A DNA stretch of 64,000 nucleotides, from assembly GCF_009362815.1 (NCBI RefSeq), contig NZ_WHNX01000010.1:54627-118626 (forward strand), given 5' to 3'. Below, in pieces: positions 24,312 through 33,192 of the stretch (the stretch's first letter is position 1; each line of letters begins with the position of its first letter). The notes below the pieces were generated by a model. The model was not told the origin of the DNA. It ran no database searches and saw only the letters and a program-made list of their open reading frames with translations. Both the position numbers and the translations under genes were made by a program. The stretch is from Alkalibaculum sporogenes. GTDB lineage: Bacteria; Bacillota; Clostridia; Eubacteriales; Alkalibacteraceae.

Positions 24312-27300
24312 ATGTTGTCAAAATTTAGTGTAAGAAAACCATATACAGTATTTGTTGCTGTGATTTTGATACTTATTCTAGGTGTAATCTCTTTTATGAA
24401 TTTAAAAACAGATTTATTACCTAGTTTAGATTTACCATATGTGGTAGTAGTTACACCTTATCCAGGGGCAAGTCCTGAAGAAGTTGAGACAGTAATAACA
24501 AGGCCAATCGAACAAACTTTAGCTACTACAAGTAATATTAAAAATGTGAGCTCCATCTCAAATGAAAATTCGTCTATGGTAATATTAGAGTTCAATGACG
24601 GTGCTAATATGGATTCGGCTATTATAGAAATAAATGGAAATATAGACTTGATAAAGGCTGCCTGGAGCGATAGTGTAGGAACCCCTACAGTGATTAAGAT
24701 GAATCCTGATATGCTTCCAGTTATGATGACTGCAGTAGACATAGAAGGAATGGATGTAGCAGAGCTTTCTAAAATAGTAAGTGAGAAAATTATGCATGAA
24801 CTAGAAAGCGTAGAAGGTGTTGCTTCTGTAACAGGCATAGGTTTTGTACAGGACAGTATAAAAGTAGAGTTAAGTCCAGATAAGATAGAAAGCTTAAACA
24901 AAAAGATACTAAATAATATTGATAGTGAACTTTCAAAGGCTGAAAATGAACTAGAAAAAGCGAAGAAAGAGATCAACAATGGTCTAGTTCAATTAGAGTC
25001 AGAAAATGAAAAACAAACTGCACAATTAGCTGAAGGTGAAATAGCTATATCACAAGCAAAATCTGAGTTAGATTCTGCATTAACACAGTTAGATTCAGCA
25101 GAAACTGAGTTGCAAAGTAATAAAAATCAAGTTGAATTAGCTCTTAACACTTTAGTATTAGGAGAAAATCAACTGATAAAAAGGCAAGAGGAATTAAAAA
25201 ATTTAGGTGACGAAATAACAGAACAAGAAAAACAAGAATTAGAGATTATTCGAAATAGTATCTCGAGTTTACAACCAGAAAAGAAAAATTTAACTGATAG
25301 TTTGACAGTTATAAATGCAAGTTTAAATGAAATTAGAACACAAAAAAATACACTTATTTCTAATAAAGATGAAGTATTAGAACAAGAAAAACAGATAGAG
25401 CAAGGTAAAACATTATTACATACAGAAATTAACAATGCTAGATCACAGTTAAAGGAAGGGGAAGCTACTGTAAATAAAACATTAGCTGAACTTAAAAATT
25501 CAAAGGAAGAAGCATTTAAAAACGCTAATCTGGAAGGAATAATAACTGACACTATGATATCTGGTATATTAACAGCTCAAAATTTCTCTATGCCAGCTGG
25601 ATATATAACAGATCAAGGTGTAGATTATTTAATAAAAGTTGGTGATAAGATAGAAGACGAAGCTGAAGTAGGTAAGCTCCTTCTATTTGATACTAAGATA
25701 GATGGCATTGGAAAAATATATCTAAATGATGTAGCTGAAATTGATATGACAGATAATTCTGAAGAGTCTTATGCTAAAGTTAATGGTAGAGATGTTGTAC
25801 TTTTATCTTTTCAAAAGCAGAGCAATTACTCAACAGCAGAAGTAAGTAATAGTATAAGAGATAAAATTGATCAAATCACAACAAATGACGAAAGTATAAC
25901 AATTACTACTCTAATGGATCAAGGAGTATATATTGATATTATTGTAGATTCAGTAATGAAAAATTTAATCTATGGTGCAATATTAGCTATACTAATATTA
26001 TTAGTTTTCTTAAAGGACGTGAAGCCAACACTAATTATCGCGTTATCTATACCAATAAGTTTAGTTTTCGCTATTGCTATGATGTATTTCACTGGTGTAA
26101 CTATAAATATAATTTCTTTAGGTGGCTTAGCTCTTGGCGTCGGTATGCTAGTAGACAACTCTGTGGTAGTAATAGAAAATGTATATAGATTAAAAAATGA
26201 GGGATTGTCGTCTCGCGAAGCTTCAATTAAAGGTGCAAGGCAAGTTGCAGGAGCGTTGATTGCATCAACATTAACGACTGTATCTGTATTTCTTCCCATA
26301 GTATTTACAGAGGGTATATCAAGACAGATATTTACTGACATGGGATTAACAATTGCATACTCTTTGCTAGCTAGTCTAATAATTGCCCTGACATTAGTTC
26401 CAGTGTTGACTTCTAAAATATTTAATAATCTTAATGAAAAAGAACACAAAACATTTGATAAGATAATAAGTGTCTATGAAAGATTACTTAATAAAGCATT
26501 GAGACATAAAATAATTATGATGGCTTTTGTAGTAGTTTTACTTGGAATCACAGTTGCTTCGACATTTTCAATGGGGACATCTTTTATACCAGAAATGGAT
26601 GGAACAGAGTTATCAGTAAATTTAGAAATGGATAAAGATAGTACATTTGAAGAGAAAATTGAAATGACCGACACTATTGTAGATAGAATCATGGATATTG
26701 ATGGAATTGACTCAATAGGAGCTTTTTCTAATGAAGGTAATGGTGGAATGGGTATGGGTGCTTCTACAAATAATATGTCACTATATGTTTTGTTAGATGA
26801 AGATAAACCTATTTCTAACCGACAAATTGAAAGAGCAATTAAAAGTAGAACAGAAGATCTAGATGTAAATATATCTATTGGTTCTAGTATGGATATTAGT
26901 GCTATAGCTGGAGATGGTATGGAGATTATTATAAAAGGAAATGACATTGATAAACTCAGAGAAATTTCTAATGATATAGCGCTTATTCTAACGGATACAG
27001 AAGGAACTGTTGATGTTAAAACTGGATTTGAAGAAAATGCAGTGGAGTTGAGAATTAAAGTAGATAAAGAAAAAGCTATGGAAGAAGGACTTACTGTAGT
27101 ACAAGTGTATAATAGTGTAAGGGAAATAATTTCAGATGGCCAAACTGCAACTACTATTAATGTAGATAACAAAGAATACCCTATAATAGTTGTAAATAGT
27201 AGTAAACAAATACCTGCTAAAGATGATATAGAAAATATGAAAATAACTATAGAAGTAGAGGGTGAAGAAGAGGAAATTAGGATTGGAGATATTGCTGAGG

Positions 27301-28010
27301 TAATTGAAGCACAAGGATTGCCATCCATTAAAAGAGATGCCCAAGAAAGATATGTTTCTGTTTTAGCTAATATTGATAATGAACATAATATTGGTATAGT
27401 GAGTAGAGATTTTGAATCAAAGCTTGCTAAATACGATGTGCCATCGGGTTATAGTGTTAAGATTTCTGGTGAGACTGAAACGATAAATGAAACATTATTC
27501 GATTTATTAAAAATGATTTTGTTGGCCATAGTATTTATTTATTTAATAATGGTAGCACAATTTCAATCCTTGTTATCACCATTTATAGTAATGTTTACTA
27601 TTCCTCTTGCTGTTACAGGTGGACTACTGGCCTTACTTATTACAGGAAGCGATATAAGTATCATTTCAATGCTAGGTTTCCTTGTGTTAAGTGGTGTAGT
27701 AGTTAATAATGGGATAGTATTTGTCGACTATACAAATCAACTAAGAGAACAGGGAATAGGCAAAAAAGAAGCCCTAATAGAAACGGGCAAAGTTCGTTTA
27801 AGACCAATTTTAATGACTGCTATTACAACAATACTCGGATTAACAACTCTAGCAATTGGTGTAGGAACCGGTGCTGAGATGTTACAGCCTTTAGCAATAG
27901 TAGCTATAGGTGGATTAATATATGCAACTTTACTTACCTTGTTTATTGTGCCAGTTATGTATGATATTTTTGTTAAAGATAAAAAAAATAAACAAATAGA
28001 GGGTAAATAA
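24312..28010 (+). CDS. RND-family efflux transporter with internal coiled-coil insertion
   Basis: The 1232-residue protein is an AcrB/SwrC-type exporter: helix 1 at residues 12-32, the porter motif VVVVTPYPGASPEEVE, RPIEQTLATTSN, and the second-half helices with GGLALGVGMLVDNSVVVIENVYR near residue 600. The C-terminal bundle includes GFLVLSGVVVNNGIVFVDY. Residues of about 200-415 are an extra, highly charged heptad-rich segment (SKAENELEKAKKEINNG, LDSAETELQSNKNQVE) predicted to form long antiparallel coiled coils. No separate membrane-fusion protein gene is adjacent. It probably exports lipids, surfactants or drugs by proton or sodium motive force. Confidence 0.93.
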   Translation: MLSKFSVRKPYTVFVAVILILILGVISFMNLKTDLLPSLDLPYVVVVTPYPGASPEEVETVITRPIEQTLATTSNIKNVSSISNENSSMVILEFNDGANMDSAIIEINGNIDLIKAAWSDSVGTPTVIKMNPDMLPVMMTAVDIEGMDVAELSKIVSEKIMHELESVEGVASVTGIGFVQDSIKVELSPDKIESLNKKILNNIDSELSKAENELEKAKKEINNGLVQLESENEKQTAQLAEGEIAISQAKSELDSALTQLDSAETELQSNKNQVELALNTLVLGENQLIKRQEELKNLGDEITEQEKQELEIIRNSISSLQPEKKNLTDSLTVINASLNEIRTQKNTLISNKDEVLEQEKQIEQGKTLLHTEINNARSQLKEGEATVNKTLAELKNSKEEAFKNANLEGIITDTMISGILTAQNFSMPAGYITDQGVDYLIKVGDKIEDEAEVGKLLLFDTKIDGIGKIYLNDVAEIDMTDNSEESYAKVNGRDVVLLSFQKQSNYSTAEVSNSIRDKIDQITTNDESITITTLMDQGVYIDIIVDSVMKNLIYGAILAILILLVFLKDVKPTLIIALSIPISLVFAIAMMYFTGVTINIISLGGLALGVGMLVDNSVVVIENVYRLKNEGLSSREASIKGARQVAGALIASTLTTVSVFLPIVFTEGISRQIFTDMGLTIAYSLLASLIIALTLVPVLTSKIFNNLNEKEHKTFDKIISVYERLLNKALRHKIIMMAFVVVLLGITVASTFSMGTSFIPEMDGTELSVNLEMDKDSTFEEKIEMTDTIVDRIMDIDGIDSIGAFSNEGNGGMGMGASTNNMSLYVLLDEDKPISNRQIERAIKSRTEDLDVNISIGSSMDISAIAGDGMEIIIKGNDIDKLREISNDIALILTDTEGTVDVKTGFEENAVELRIKVDKEKAMEEGLTVVQVYNSVREIISDGQTATTINVDNKEYPIIVVNSSKQIPAKDDIENMKITIEVEGEEEEIRIGDIAEVIEAQGLPSIKRDAQERYVSVLANIDNEHNIGIVSRDFESKLAKYDVPSGYSVKISGETETINETLFDLLKMILLAIVFIYLIMVAQFQSLLSPFIVMFTIPLAVTGGLLALLITGSDISIISMLGFLVLSGVVVNNGIVFVDYTNQLREQGIGKKEALIETGKVRLRPILMTAITTILGLTTLAIGVGTGAEMLQPLAIVAIGGLIYATLLTLFIVPVMYDIFVKDKKNKQIEGK

Positions 28011-28011
28011 G

Positions 28012-28620
28012 GTGAGGTCAATAGAATACTCTCAAAAAGATATATTAATTTTTAATGGAGTGATCAATTTAATTAAAGGTGGAGCAAATCCATATTTGAT
28101 AACTGTTTCTGAAATTGCCGCATCAGCAGGAGTTGGTAAGGGAACAATCTACGATTATTTTGAATCGAAAGAAGAAGTAATTAAAAAAGCCATACTGTTT
28201 AATTTCAATAATGAAATAGATTACTTCTATAAAAAAATTGCAACAAAGAAAGGATTTAAAGAAAAATATTATGAAATATTTAATTCAATTGTAGAAAACT
28301 TGCAAAACAAGTTTTCTACAGTGAATATCTTAATGACATTAGGAAAACTACCTGAATTTCATATCAGCGAAAAGCAAGATAGCTGTGAATTTAATAAACA
28401 TATACTAAGAATACAAGCCATAATAGATGATTTGTTAGTTAGTGGATATAAAGAGGGAATAATTAAAAAGATAGAAAGTCAATACTATCAAAATATGGTA
28501 ATAAAAAGTTCATTATTTTCATTTACAAATTATATGTCTATGCAAATGATATATAAGGAAACTAGTGTAAAAGAAGCTATGGACGCTGCCTACAAAATAG
28601 TAATTAAGTCATTAAATTAG
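28012..28620 (+). CDS. TetR-family repressor of the RND exporter
   Basis: The 202-residue protein has an N-terminal TetR helix-turn-helix (ISEIAASAGVGKGTIYDYFESKEEVIKKA type, residues 33-62) and an all-helical ligand domain. The GTG start lies 1 bp after the RND stop, so the two genes form one operon. It probably represses its own operon at the GACCGGTC palindrome upstream of the exporter and is relieved by an exported compound. Confidence 0.9.
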   Translation: MRSIEYSQKDILIFNGVINLIKGGANPYLITVSEIAASAGVGKGTIYDYFESKEEVIKKAILFNFNNEIDYFYKKIATKKGFKEKYYEIFNSIVENLQNKFSTVNILMTLGKLPEFHISEKQDSCEFNKHILRIQAIIDDLLVSGYKEGIIKKIESQYYQNMVIKSSLFSFTNYMSMQMIYKETSVKEAMDAAYKIVIKSLN

Positions 28621-28668
28621 GTAGTAACAACTCCAAATTTATTACACTACCATATACTACCCATCAAA

Positions 28669-28708
28669 TATAAAAGATCAAACAACACTTGTTTGATCTT
28701 TTATATTT
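28669..28708. terminator. Bidirectional terminator between tetR and ywbE
   Basis: The perfect 15-bp arms TATAAAAGATCAAAC (28669-28683) and GTTTGATCTTTTATA (28691-28705) lie between convergent genes. Confidence 0.88.
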
Positions 28709-28713
28709 GGTGT

Positions 28714-28914
28714 TTATTCTTTTATAATATCTTTTACTCTTCCAACTAGATTATCTCTGTCTAACATTACTTTTATACCGTGAGGGTGTGTATTGCTGTT
28801 TGTAAGTATTTTTTTAATATAACCTCTTGTTAACTTTCCTGTATTTTGATCTTTTTTTAATACAATATCTACTAATAAACCAACCTTAATATCACTTCTA
28901 TTTTGTCCTTTCAA
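28714..28914 (-). CDS. ywbE: YwbE family protein (DUF2196)
   Basis: The 66-residue protein has VGLLVDIVLKKDQNTGKLTRG and HPHGIKVMLDR, the typical pattern of the YwbE family. This is a small beta-rich conserved protein of unknown function in many bacteria and archaea. The start is TTG 28914 with GGAG at about 8 bp. It lies 11 bp downstream of an 80-residue gene in the same direction. Confidence 0.85.
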   Translation of the reverse strand: MKGQNRSDIKVGLLVDIVLKKDQNTGKLTRGYIKKILTNSNTHPHGIKVMLDRDNLVGRVKDIIKE

Positions 28915-28924
28915 ATGGATACTC

Positions 28925-29167
28925 CTATGTTTTAGTATTTTTGTTTTCTTGTTTTGATTTTTCTACAAATTCGCTCAGTTTTATTGCATTTTTTTTTATC
29001 GTATTACTTCCTTTAACAATTACAAGTTTTGCTAATTTTAATTTTGCTATCCCACTTTTGGTTTCAAGTATAGCAATAGATTTTATCAAATTTTTAAATT
29101 CTTCTGCACTAGATTTATCTTTATGATTGACATCATTTGGTATATTTATCTTATTAAAATCATCCAT
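28925..29167 (-). CDS. Small hypothetical protein (80 aa)
   Basis: An ATG at 29167 follows AAAGGTGG. The product is soluble, lysine-rich and predicted mostly helical (residues 18-65), with no cysteine and a polar C-terminal tail (KSKQENKNTKT). I do not recognise a family. The good ribosome binding site and tight spacing to ywbE support it as a real gene, probably co-transcribed with ywbE. Confidence 0.6.
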   Translation of the reverse strand: MDDFNKINIPNDVNHKDKSSAEEFKNLIKSIAILETKSGIAKLKLAKLVIVKGSNTIKKNAIKLSEFVEKSKQENKNTKT

Positions 29168-29237
29168 ATTAATACCACCTTTTAATTATGAATTACTAAT
29201 AGTATACACTATTTGTTTCTTATTTTATAGTGATAGG

Positions 29238-29519
29238 TTTTATCCCGCATTAACATGCACTAAGATTCTCACTTCAAGATTTTAAGAAGAAAAAAGAAAG
29301 TGGGCGATTAAGTGCCTGTAAAAGCCGCGACACTCGCCAAATGAACGTAAACTTTCATCGACGTACATTAATAACTACACAGTTAAATTAGCAAGCTATT
29401 TAACTGCTCCGTCATTAAGGTGATACGAAAATATATTTTCGCTTGGCTCGTTGTTTCGCGAAAACTAATATTCAGTAGGGGATGAAGAAAACCCCTACTG
29501 AATAAAGTTTCGCTTTATA
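29238..29519. repeat. Composite repeat R1 (outer element with nested hairpin element inside)
   Basis: The outer sequence from ttatcccgcattaac (29238) to ..cctgtaaaagcc (29326), and from aaactaatattcag (29461) to tttcgctttata (29519), is shared with a second copy at 37758-37912. The right part forms a hairpin TTCAGTAGGGG/CCCCTACTGAA (29471-29501). The left part contains a ..GCACT/AGTGC.. hairpin. The 134 bp between them (29327-29460) are a member of the loop-conserved palindrome family and are absent from the second copy. The outer element resembles a non-autonomous IS200/IS605-type remnant in having subterminal hairpins at both ends, but no transposase is present. Confidence 0.8.
29327..29460 (-). 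repeat. Loop-conserved palindromic element, copy A1 (reverse orientation)
   Basis: Read on the minus strand this copy runs GAGCCAAGCGAAAAT, an inner imperfect stem with loop TAGCTTGCTA, then CATTTGGCGAGTGTCGCG. GCCAA and TTGGC pair as the outer stem. The same landmarks occur at 50.2, 54.7 and 56.85 kb with different stem arms. Confidence 0.8.
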
Positions 29520-29598
29520 TTTTTAATTATATAGGATTGACTGTTGTCGTTAACTAATAATAAAATAAGAATAGATAACATATAAAATATATATTGGA

Positions 29599-29985
29599 GT
29601 GGTTACAATAATAGAAGAAGAAATTAATATAGAAAAAAGAAAAAAGAATAAAAAATTCTTAGTAGCAGTAGCGACAAAAGATGATAGGATTATCAATCAA
29701 CATTTTGGGCATGCTACCAGATTTGGTATTTATGAATATAATAATGGTAGTATTCAAGAAATAGAGAAAGTAGAAGTCAGCAGTTTTTGTAATGGCCCAG
29801 GGGAATGTGATGATGCAGAAAAAAAGCTCCGCGCAATTTTAAGAGCTATTGATAAATGTAAATTTGTAATGATTATGAGAATAGGAAATCATCCTAAAAG
29901 TGTGTTAGAAGAAGAAGGAAAGATAGTAATTGAAACATATGGATTAATTGAAGAGGAAATAGAAAAAGTAGCATTAAGTATTTAA
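29599..29985 (+). CDS. NifX/NifB-like (dinitrogenase Fe-Mo cofactor biosynthesis family) protein
   Basis: The 128-residue reading carries the family core from about residue 20: FLVAVATKDDRIINQHFGHATRFGIYEYN, then a Cys pair in FCNGPGECDD and a Rossmann-like remainder. These small proteins bind iron-sulfur-molybdenum precursors or act as metallocluster carriers in anaerobes without nitrogenase. Start choice is unusual: the only good Shine-Dalgarno (TTGGAG, 29594-29599) overlaps the GTG at 29599, and no ATG or GTG follows before the conserved core. An ATA start near 29608 would be at normal distance. It is followed 44 bp later by a MoeB/ThiF gene. Confidence 0.8.
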   Translation: MVTIIEEEINIEKRKKNKKFLVAVATKDDRIINQHFGHATRFGIYEYNNGSIQEIEKVEVSSFCNGPGECDDAEKKLRAILRAIDKCKFVMIMRIGNHPKSVLEEEGKIVIETYGLIEEEIEKVALSI

Positions 29986-30028
29986 TGGTATAGATTATAT
30001 AAAAAAAGTAGATATGGTGGTGGATACA

Positions 30029-30853
30029 TTGCTAAATTCAAACGCTAATACAAGACATAATATTAGATACTCAAGACAAATAATTATGGATGAGATAGGT
30101 AAAGAAGGTCAAGAAAAGCTGTTTCAGGCAAAGGTCCTTGTAGTAGGTGCAGGGGGATTAGGCTGTCCAGTTCTCACATATCTTGTAGGTGCTGGTGTGG
30201 GGACTATTGGTATTGTAGATTTTGATAGTGTTGGTCTGTCAAATTTAAATAGACAAACTCTATACAGAACAGAAGATGTTGGCAAGAAGAAGGTTCAAGC
30301 AGCAAAAGAGACTCTAGTAAAATTAAACGAAGATGTTACTATTAATACTTATTCAGTTAGAATAGATGTAGATAATATAGAAGAGCTTATTAAAGAGTAT
30401 GATTTTATAGTGGATGCTCTTGATAATTTTTCTGCAAGATATTTATTGAGTGATGCTTGTTATTTTCAAAAGAAGATTTTATTTGAAGGTGCTGCAGTTT
30501 CTACATACGGAACAGCTACTACTATAGTACCAGATGTTACACCCTGTTATAGATGTTTACAACCAGTTCCTCCTGCAGACGGAATTACACCTTCTTGTAG
30601 TGATATTGGGGTGTTAGGTATGATTACTGGAGTTATTGGTTCAATACAAGCATTAGAAGTAATTAAAGTAATAGTTGGATTTGGAAAACCATTATACGGC
30701 AGAATGGTATACTTTGATGGCAATTTTCTTGAGTTACAAGAATTCGAATATGAAAAAACGGAAAACTGTCCTATTTGTGGTAAGAATCCGACTATACTGG
30801 AATTAGAACAATATGAAATTAAATGTAAGATGAAAATAGTAGATAAAGAATAA
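30029..30853 (+). CDS. E1-like adenylyltransferase MoeB/ThiF/HesA family
   Basis: The protein (about 274 residues) adenylates the C-terminal glycine of a ubiquitin-like sulfur carrier such as MoaD or ThiS. It carries RYSRQIIMDEIGKEGQEKL, the nucleotide loop VVGAGGLGCPVLTYL, DFDSVGLSNLNRQTLY with the ATP-binding Arg, LDNFSARY, and zinc ligands CYRCLQP and CPICGKNP. The start is uncertain. TTG 30029 is favoured because GGTGGTGG lies just upstream; ATG 30014 would lack a site. The pairing with a NifX-like gene hints at molybdenum cofactor or Fe-S/Mo sulfur transfer rather than thiamine, but the carrier protein is not here. Confidence 0.87.
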   Translation: MLNSNANTRHNIRYSRQIIMDEIGKEGQEKLFQAKVLVVGAGGLGCPVLTYLVGAGVGTIGIVDFDSVGLSNLNRQTLYRTEDVGKKKVQAAKETLVKLNEDVTINTYSVRIDVDNIEELIKEYDFIVDALDNFSARYLLSDACYFQKKILFEGAAVSTYGTATTIVPDVTPCYRCLQPVPPADGITPSCSDIGVLGMITGVIGSIQALEVIKVIVGFGKPLYGRMVYFDGNFLELQEFEYEKTENCPICGKNPTILELEQYEIKCKMKIVDKE

Positions 30854-30874
30854 ATAATATTCTGATAAACAATA

Positions 30875-31411
30875 TTACTTAGTTTTATTATATAATGAAG
30901 TAATAAATTTTACTGATAGTAATGCTATGAGAACTCCAATTATTACTCCACCTACTATATCAGAGGGATAATGTACAAATAAATAAACCCGTGAAAAGGC
31001 AATTAATGTAGCTAATATTAAGGCCGCTACTCCCCATTTCTTATTTGTCAAGTAAAGGACAGTTGCAGATGCGAAGGATGTCATAGTATGTCCTGAAGGA
31101 AATGAAAAATCTGTTGGGCTTGAGATGAGAAGTATAACTTGAGGAAATACATTAAAAGGACGTATCCTTGCTATAAGAGGTTTTAACGTAATATTACCAA
31201 TAATTATGCAGAGTAATAGGGAACAAAAAATCATAATACCTATATGCCTGTATTTTTTAATCGACATAAGTAGTAGTGTTATAATTACCCATATTGCTCC
31301 GTTATTTCCAATATAAGAAGCAAATATCATAATTTGGTCAAGTATAGGAAAGTGAAAATTGTCATGGATAAATAAAATTAGTTTAACATCTATACCTTGT
31401 AGATAAGTCAT
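30875..31411 (-). CDS. PAP2-family phosphatase
   Basis: The 178-residue membrane protein has six helices and the three phosphatase motifs: KPLIARIRPF (KxxxxxxRP), FPSGHT, and SRVYLFVHYPSD (SRxxxxxHxxxD). It probably dephosphorylates undecaprenyl diphosphate or phosphatidate at the outer face of the membrane. It is monocistronic and convergent with moeB. ATG 31411 follows GGAGACC. Confidence 0.92.
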   Translation of the reverse strand: MTYLQGIDVKLILFIHDNFHFPILDQIMIFASYIGNNGAIWVIITLLLMSIKKYRHIGIMIFCSLLLCIIIGNITLKPLIARIRPFNVFPQVILLISSPTDFSFPSGHTMTSFASATVLYLTNKKWGVAALILATLIAFSRVYLFVHYPSDIVGGVIIGVLIALLSVKFITSLYNKTK

Positions 31412-31935
31412 CGTAGGTCTCCTTTATTTTAGATTAATATGATTTATATCATAAATTCTGGTGGTAGTACTTAGTGGCTACTTTATCCTACGCAGATTAT
31501 CCTCAACCCCTTTGGGATCTCGGGCGTTGGCACTTGTTCATAGAATTCATTGCCTTTGCTCGTACAAGCACGGAAAATGACTGAATTCTGCAAGCCAATC
31601 TGCTGCAGGTAAAATGTTTAATCGACATCAGTAATTAATATGTTCTAAATAGAGTTAATATAACAGTATTAATTTTTTTGCTAAAGGCGATTTTTTAAAT
31701 TTAATTGAGAACATATAAGTAATACTAAGATTTAAGTAATAAAAAAAGATTAATAATTATATGATAAATTATGGTCAAAAAATATTCAATACTAAATAGG
31801 GATAAAAAGTTGATTGTTTTTTTTATATTTGGGTATTCTATTATTGATATAATTGGTACTTATTACTCAAAACTGTAAAATTAACCATATATAAACTATT
31901 GATTAATGTGGAATCAAAATTGGGAGGTATACATT
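31412..31935. other. Intergenic region between PAP2 phosphatase and lipid kinase
   Basis: About 520 bp. The first 200 bp contain a GC-richer, strongly self-complementary block (31492-31603, listed separately). The rest is AT-rich and must hold the promoter for the lipid kinase. No further ORF is evident. Confidence 0.55.
31492..31603. repeat. Nested inverted-repeat element, possible structured RNA
   Basis: Three nested complementary pairs are visible. GCAGATT (31492-31498) pairs with AATCTGC (31597-31603). TTGGC-CTTG (31527-31536, with a small bulge) pairs with CAAGCCAA (31591-31598). AGAATTCA (31542-31549) pairs with TGAATTCT (31582-31589). The outer two pairs overlap by two bases on the right. 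The block is clearly richer in GC than its surroundings. No terminator T-run follows. It could be a decayed palindromic repeat or a small structured RNA. Confidence 0.5.
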
Positions 31936-32841
31936 ATGGATACTAAATACATTTTTTTGATTTATAATCCTGTATCTGGAAACAAGAGCTTTTGTGAGAA
32001 CTTAGATTATTTCTTTGAAACTTTTCAGAATAAGGGATACGAAATTCATATATATAGAACTAGCTGTGAAGAAGATTTCTCAAAGGCTTTGCAGAGTAGA
32101 GATATGAAAATATATGACGCTTTGATTGTTGCCGGAGGCGATGGTTCTATTAATTTCGTATTAAATTGTTTAATTGAACTTAATATAGATATACCATTAG
32201 GAGTAATACCAGCTGGAACTATGAATGATATTTGCTATAACATGGGTATGTCTTTAGATATTGTAGAAGCAATAGATTCTCTTTCATTAATGCATATGGA
32301 AAAAGTTGATATAGGATTAACTAATGATAAGTATTTCTTAAATACTTGTGGTGCAGGTTTATTTATGGAGGTATCACAAAATACTGATAGACAACTTAAA
32401 AATGTAATGGGTAGGGCTGCATATTTACTCACTGGAATTAAAGAATTACCTAAATTTAAAAAGTGGAGAATAAGGATAACAACTGATGAAAAAGTTATAG
32501 AAGATGAGTTTTACTTTTTCATAGTTATGAATGGAAAAGGAGCTGGTGGATTTCATAAATTAGCTCCTGAGGCCTCAATGAATGATGGACTCTTTGATTT
32601 AATAGCAGTAAAAGCTTGTCCTCTAAATGAATTGCCAATAATTTTTGCAAAAGTACTAACAGGTACTCATACAACAAATAAAAATGTACTACATTTAAAA
32701 AGCGAAAACATAAGCATAGAAAATATGGAAGATACATTTGATTTACTTACAGATATGGATGGAGAAGAGGGACCACAGATGCCATTAAAAATGAGTGTAA
32801 TTCCAAGTCGTATCAAAATGATATTACCACCAAAACAGTAA
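31936..32841 (+). CDS. Diacylglycerol/sphingosine kinase family lipid kinase (YegS/DgkB type)
   Basis: The 301-residue protein has LIYNPVSGNK at residue 9, VAGGDGSINFVLN near residue 65 (the nucleotide-binding GGDG loop), LGVIPAGTMNDICYNMG near residue 88 and NGKGAGGFHKLAPEASMNDG near residue 200. It is a cytoplasmic, membrane-associated kinase that phosphorylates diacylglycerol or a related lipid. The start at ATG 31936 has GGGAGGT at 31922-31928; the longer reading from 31906 lacks a site. The neighbouring PAP2 phosphatase catalyses the reverse type of reaction. Confidence 0.92.
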   Translation: MDTKYIFLIYNPVSGNKSFCENLDYFFETFQNKGYEIHIYRTSCEEDFSKALQSRDMKIYDALIVAGGDGSINFVLNCLIELNIDIPLGVIPAGTMNDICYNMGMSLDIVEAIDSLSLMHMEKVDIGLTNDKYFLNTCGAGLFMEVSQNTDRQLKNVMGRAAYLLTGIKELPKFKKWRIRITTDEKVIEDEFYFFIVMNGKGAGGFHKLAPEASMNDGLFDLIAVKACPLNELPIIFAKVLTGTHTTNKNVLHLKSENISIENMEDTFDLLTDMDGEEGPQMPLKMSVIPSRIKMILPPKQ

Positions 32842-33053
32842 ATAATAAAGGAAATTATAGGTGAGTCCTCAGTAAAAAAATGATAATATTTGTTTAAATA
32901 ACTTGATTTTTATAATTAAATTATGTATTGTAATACTAATGACAATATCCTAATTGGAGTTGTACAATGGTAAAATATATGATTTTAAAATTATTTAAAT
33001 AAAAAAGCTTTGATCTGTGAGACAAAGACTGTATGCGTGATATGTAAAGTATA

Positions 33054-33086
33054 CCTTTTTTGTGTTATCCACAAAAGAGGTTTTTT
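33054..33086 (+). terminator. Terminator or attenuator upstream of panG
   Basis: CCTTTTTTGTG (33054-33064) pairs with CACAAAAGAGG (33070-33080), one G-U pair, followed by six T. It lies about 110 bp before panG and over 200 bp after the lipid kinase stop, so it could be a leader attenuator of the pan operon. Confidence 0.7.
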
Positions 33087-33112
33087 CTATTTATAAAGAA
33101 GTGAATATCTGC

Positions 33113-33175
33113 ATGCAGACATTTAGCTACTGTCTGCCTAACCAGAAGAAAAAAAGTGAAGTATATTTCTTATTG
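33113..33175 (+). repeat. Palindromic repeat family, short copy A4 (no inner hairpin)
   Basis: GCAGACATTTAGC.ACTG...TAACC and a following degenerate inverted pair around AGAAGAAA/TTTCTT match the right-hand part of the copies at 43.35 and 50.46 kb. The inner hairpin found between GCAGAC and ATTT in the 50.2-kb copy is absent. Confidence 0.6.
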
Positions 33176-33192
33176 TTTTTGGAGGTGATTTA

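Larger units (their letters stand above)
32842..33192. other. Intergenic region before the pan operon
   Basis: About 350 bp. It holds a terminator (33054-33086) and a short degenerate copy of the palindromic repeat family (33113-33175), which ends just before the panG ribosome binding site. No ORF is seen. Confidence 0.55.

Noticed and set aside
26474..27328. Long minus-strand ORF (284 codons) inside the RND gene
   Set aside because: Antisense shadow of a well-supported RND transporter, with low-complexity Ser/Ile composition. The other antisense ORFs at 24458-24979 and 25970-26449 were rejected for the same reason.
32842..33192. Riboswitch in the pan leader
   Set aside because: Only a terminator hairpin and a repeat fragment are visible. 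No conserved aptamer core recognised.
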